Assembly: GCA_902797895.1 (NCBI GenBank)
Contig: CADBUS010000011.1
Span: 1-5,905 of the forward strand
DNA length: 5,905 nt
Direction: 5' to 3'
DNA from: an uncultured Bacteroidia bacterium
Lineage (GTDB): Bacteria > Bacteroidota > Bacteroidia > Bacteroidales > UBA932
A program made the position numbers and the translations under genes. This document shows positions 4,172-5,905 of the stretch, in pieces (position 1 is the stretch's first letter; each line of letters begins with the position of its first letter). Under the pieces are notes generated by a model, which was given only the letters and a program-made list of their open reading frames with translations, searched no databases and was not told the origin of the DNA.

Positions 4172-5887
4172 ATGGCTATTCTTTTAGTTGAAAAATATAA
4201 AAAGCGTATTTGTAAGCCTCTGCTAACATTATTGTTGCTGTTGTTGCCAATTCTACTGCTATCTGCCCCCAATGCAATAGACAATCTTTTAGACTCTTAT
4301 AACAAAAATGGCAACAGGGCTTTAGCCCAAGAGTTTTTTAAGACTCTGCAAGCTGAAGGGGTTACAGATGAGCCTGTTCTTATTGCTTCAGATGCTTCTG
4401 CGGAGTATATAGATATGTTGGTATGGTATTGGGCTGCAGAGTATTACTACTCCAAACAGAATTATGAGTTATGTTGCGATTATGGTGAGAAGGCGTTGCC
4501 GCTATGTGATAAGTTCTCAGATAAAGAGATGAAGGCAGATTGTCTTAATCTTATGGCTATAGTAAACATACGGCGTGCAAAATATGGTGCGGCGGCAGAT
4601 TATGCAGAGCAGTGCTACAAACTCGATCTTGAGAGCGGAGATAATGACCGCATAAGCTCCAGTCTGAATACCCTTGCCGGTATTCATCTTACAGCCAAGA
4701 GGCCGAATGATGCAGAAAGGTATATACAAAAGGCATTGGAGTATAACTATAAGACCAATAATCTGCATCGCCGTTCTGTGCTTTTGGGTATGGCCTCCGA
4801 GATCTATTATGCAAAAGGAGACTATTCCACCTCGTTGGAGAATGCAAAAAAGGCATACGATATAGAGCTCTCTCTCAAAAGGGAGATGCAGGCCAACTTG
4901 CGCCTCTCTCAAATGGGCAATGCCTTATTGGGGCTAAAGGAATATGAGGAGGCAGAGGCGACTTTTGAAAAGGTAATCCGATTTTTTGAAAGTAGCGGCA
5001 ACAAGCAATCGCTCGGCATTTCAAACAATAAGATGGGAACGCTCAATTTGGCTCAAAACAGGCCGGAGAAGGCCATTCCGTACTTTAAGAGAGCTGCATC
5101 CATTTTTGTGGAGTTGGGAGACTCTTTCAACGAACTATACTCGCGTAAGGGTTTATATGAAGCATATTGGAGTGTGAATTTAGATTCAGCAAAGGTTTAT
5201 TATGAGGCGTACGACAGGCTCAAAGACTCTCTCTACAACAATGAGGTGGCTGAGAGTATTGGGCGTCACGATGCCTCCATCGGCAATGCGGAGCTCAGAA
5301 TACTCAATAGTAGGATAGTGCAAAATAACAAAGTGCTTATCAGATATGGCATATTGGCAATAATTCTCGTTGGCGGCATTATCTGGTATGTTAAGCATTG
5401 GCACACCTCTCGTCAGAAAGCGAGAATGAGGAGGGCTATTGAGGCACTTAAAGCAGACTATGAGCAAATTTACGGTAAATATCAAGAGATTTTAGATAAG
5501 GCTCAACAACCTCAGGATAGAGTGGAGGCATCTGAGAGTGTTGCAACATCTGACAAAGGGGCATCTGATTTCTTGAATAAAATTATAGCAATAGTAATAG
5601 ACCACGGAGAGGATCCTGCGGCAGCTTTTAGCGTAGAGGATATTGCCTCAAAGATGTGCGTTTCCAGCGGCCATCTCAACAGAAAAGTAAAGTTCCTTAC
5701 AGGAATGACCACTCAGAACTATGTATTAAGGCTCCGTTTGGAAAAGGCGCGTTTGATGTTGCAATCAGAGCCGGATGCACTTGTGGCTGATGTGGCTTTT
5801 AGGTGCGGATTTGAAGATGCTGCATCATTTTCAAGGGCATTTAAGAAGATTTACAATCAAACTCCCACTCAGGTAAGGGCTAACTAA
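4172..5887 (+). CDS. Membrane-spanning TPR-repeat AraC-family transcriptional regulator
   Basis: A 571-residue one-component regulator. N-terminal basic segment and hydrophobic signal or anchor (KPLLTLLLLLLPILLL, about 15-30), then about seven TPR-type helical pairs (78-356; for example the repeat containing YEEAEATFEKVIRFFE), a second transmembrane helix (388-410, VLIRYGILAIILVGGIIWYV), a charged coiled coil (413-448), and a C-terminal AraC/XylS DNA-binding domain (470-571). The two helix-turn-helix units are at 487-511 (SVEDIASKMCVSSGHLNRKV) and 536-569, with the family signature FRCGFEDAASFSRAFKKIYN. The topology puts the TPRs in the periplasm and the DNA-binding domain in the cytoplasm, as in other Bacteroidota TPR-HTH sensors. 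An in-frame GTG at 4121 overlaps the yqaA stop and would add 17 residues, but it gives an overlong region before the hydrophobic segment, so I prefer ATG 4172. Signal and targets are unknown. Confidence 0.88.
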   Translation: MAILLVEKYKKRICKPLLTLLLLLLPILLLSAPNAIDNLLDSYNKNGNRALAQEFFKTLQAEGVTDEPVLIASDASAEYIDMLVWYWAAEYYYSKQNYELCCDYGEKALPLCDKFSDKEMKADCLNLMAIVNIRRAKYGAAADYAEQCYKLDLESGDNDRISSSLNTLAGIHLTAKRPNDAERYIQKALEYNYKTNNLHRRSVLLGMASEIYYAKGDYSTSLENAKKAYDIELSLKREMQANLRLSQMGNALLGLKEYEEAEATFEKVIRFFESSGNKQSLGISNNKMGTLNLAQNRPEKAIPYFKRAASIFVELGDSFNELYSRKGLYEAYWSVNLDSAKVYYEAYDRLKDSLYNNEVAESIGRHDASIGNAELRILNSRIVQNNKVLIRYGILAIILVGGIIWYVKHWHTSRQKARMRRAIEALKADYEQIYGKYQEILDKAQQPQDRVEASESVATSDKGASDFLNKIIAIVIDHGEDPAAAFSVEDIASKMCVSSGHLNRKVKFLTGMTTQNYVLRLRLEKARLMLQSEPDALVADVAFRCGFEDAASFSRAFKKIYNQTPTQVRAN

Positions 5888-5905
5888 AACCCTTCTGCCA
5901 ACTCA

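Overview
The window looks like a chromosomal piece from a Bacteroidota (Bacteroidales-type) bacterium. Three things support this: a SusC-type TonB plug signature, a DUF4251-like exported protein, and TAnnTTTG promoter boxes ahead of several genes, together with mostly absent Shine-Dalgarno sequences. No rRNA, tRNA, CRISPR array, transposase or phage gene was seen.

Layout. Bases 1-124 hold the start of a small membrane protein on the minus strand, which runs off the left edge. Bases 125-310 are non-coding and hold a candidate promoter, a short dispersed-type repeat and a hexanucleotide tandem repeat. Bases 311-952 (minus) encode a DUF4251-like exported protein. The 164-base divergent spacer 953-1116 contains a perfect 15-bp inverted repeat around a promoter box. 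On the plus strand follow a nine-repeat WG lipoprotein (1117-2283), an exported Spy-like helical protein with half a SusC plug domain in its middle (2356-3072), a LEA-like helical lipoprotein (3170-3562) ending at a strong terminator (3587-3623), a YqaA/DedA-like membrane protein (3681-4121), and a membrane-spanning TPR-AraC regulator (4172-5887).

Working together. Every gene product here is predicted to be exported, lipidated or membrane-embedded, so the window reads as a cell-envelope neighbourhood. The WG lipoprotein and the plug protein are 72 bases apart with no clear terminator or promoter between them and may be one transcript. YqaA and the TPR-AraC regulator are nearly contiguous, but the regulator may also have its own promoter inside the end of yqaA. 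The regulator would place TPR repeats in the periplasm and an AraC DNA-binding domain in the cytoplasm. Its targets are unknown, and the envelope genes beside it are candidates by position only.

The most unusual items are the Spy-plug chimera, the concentric dyad centred on base 1066 at the WG gene promoter, and the lipoprotein whose mature part lacks Leu, Arg, Met, His and all aromatic residues.
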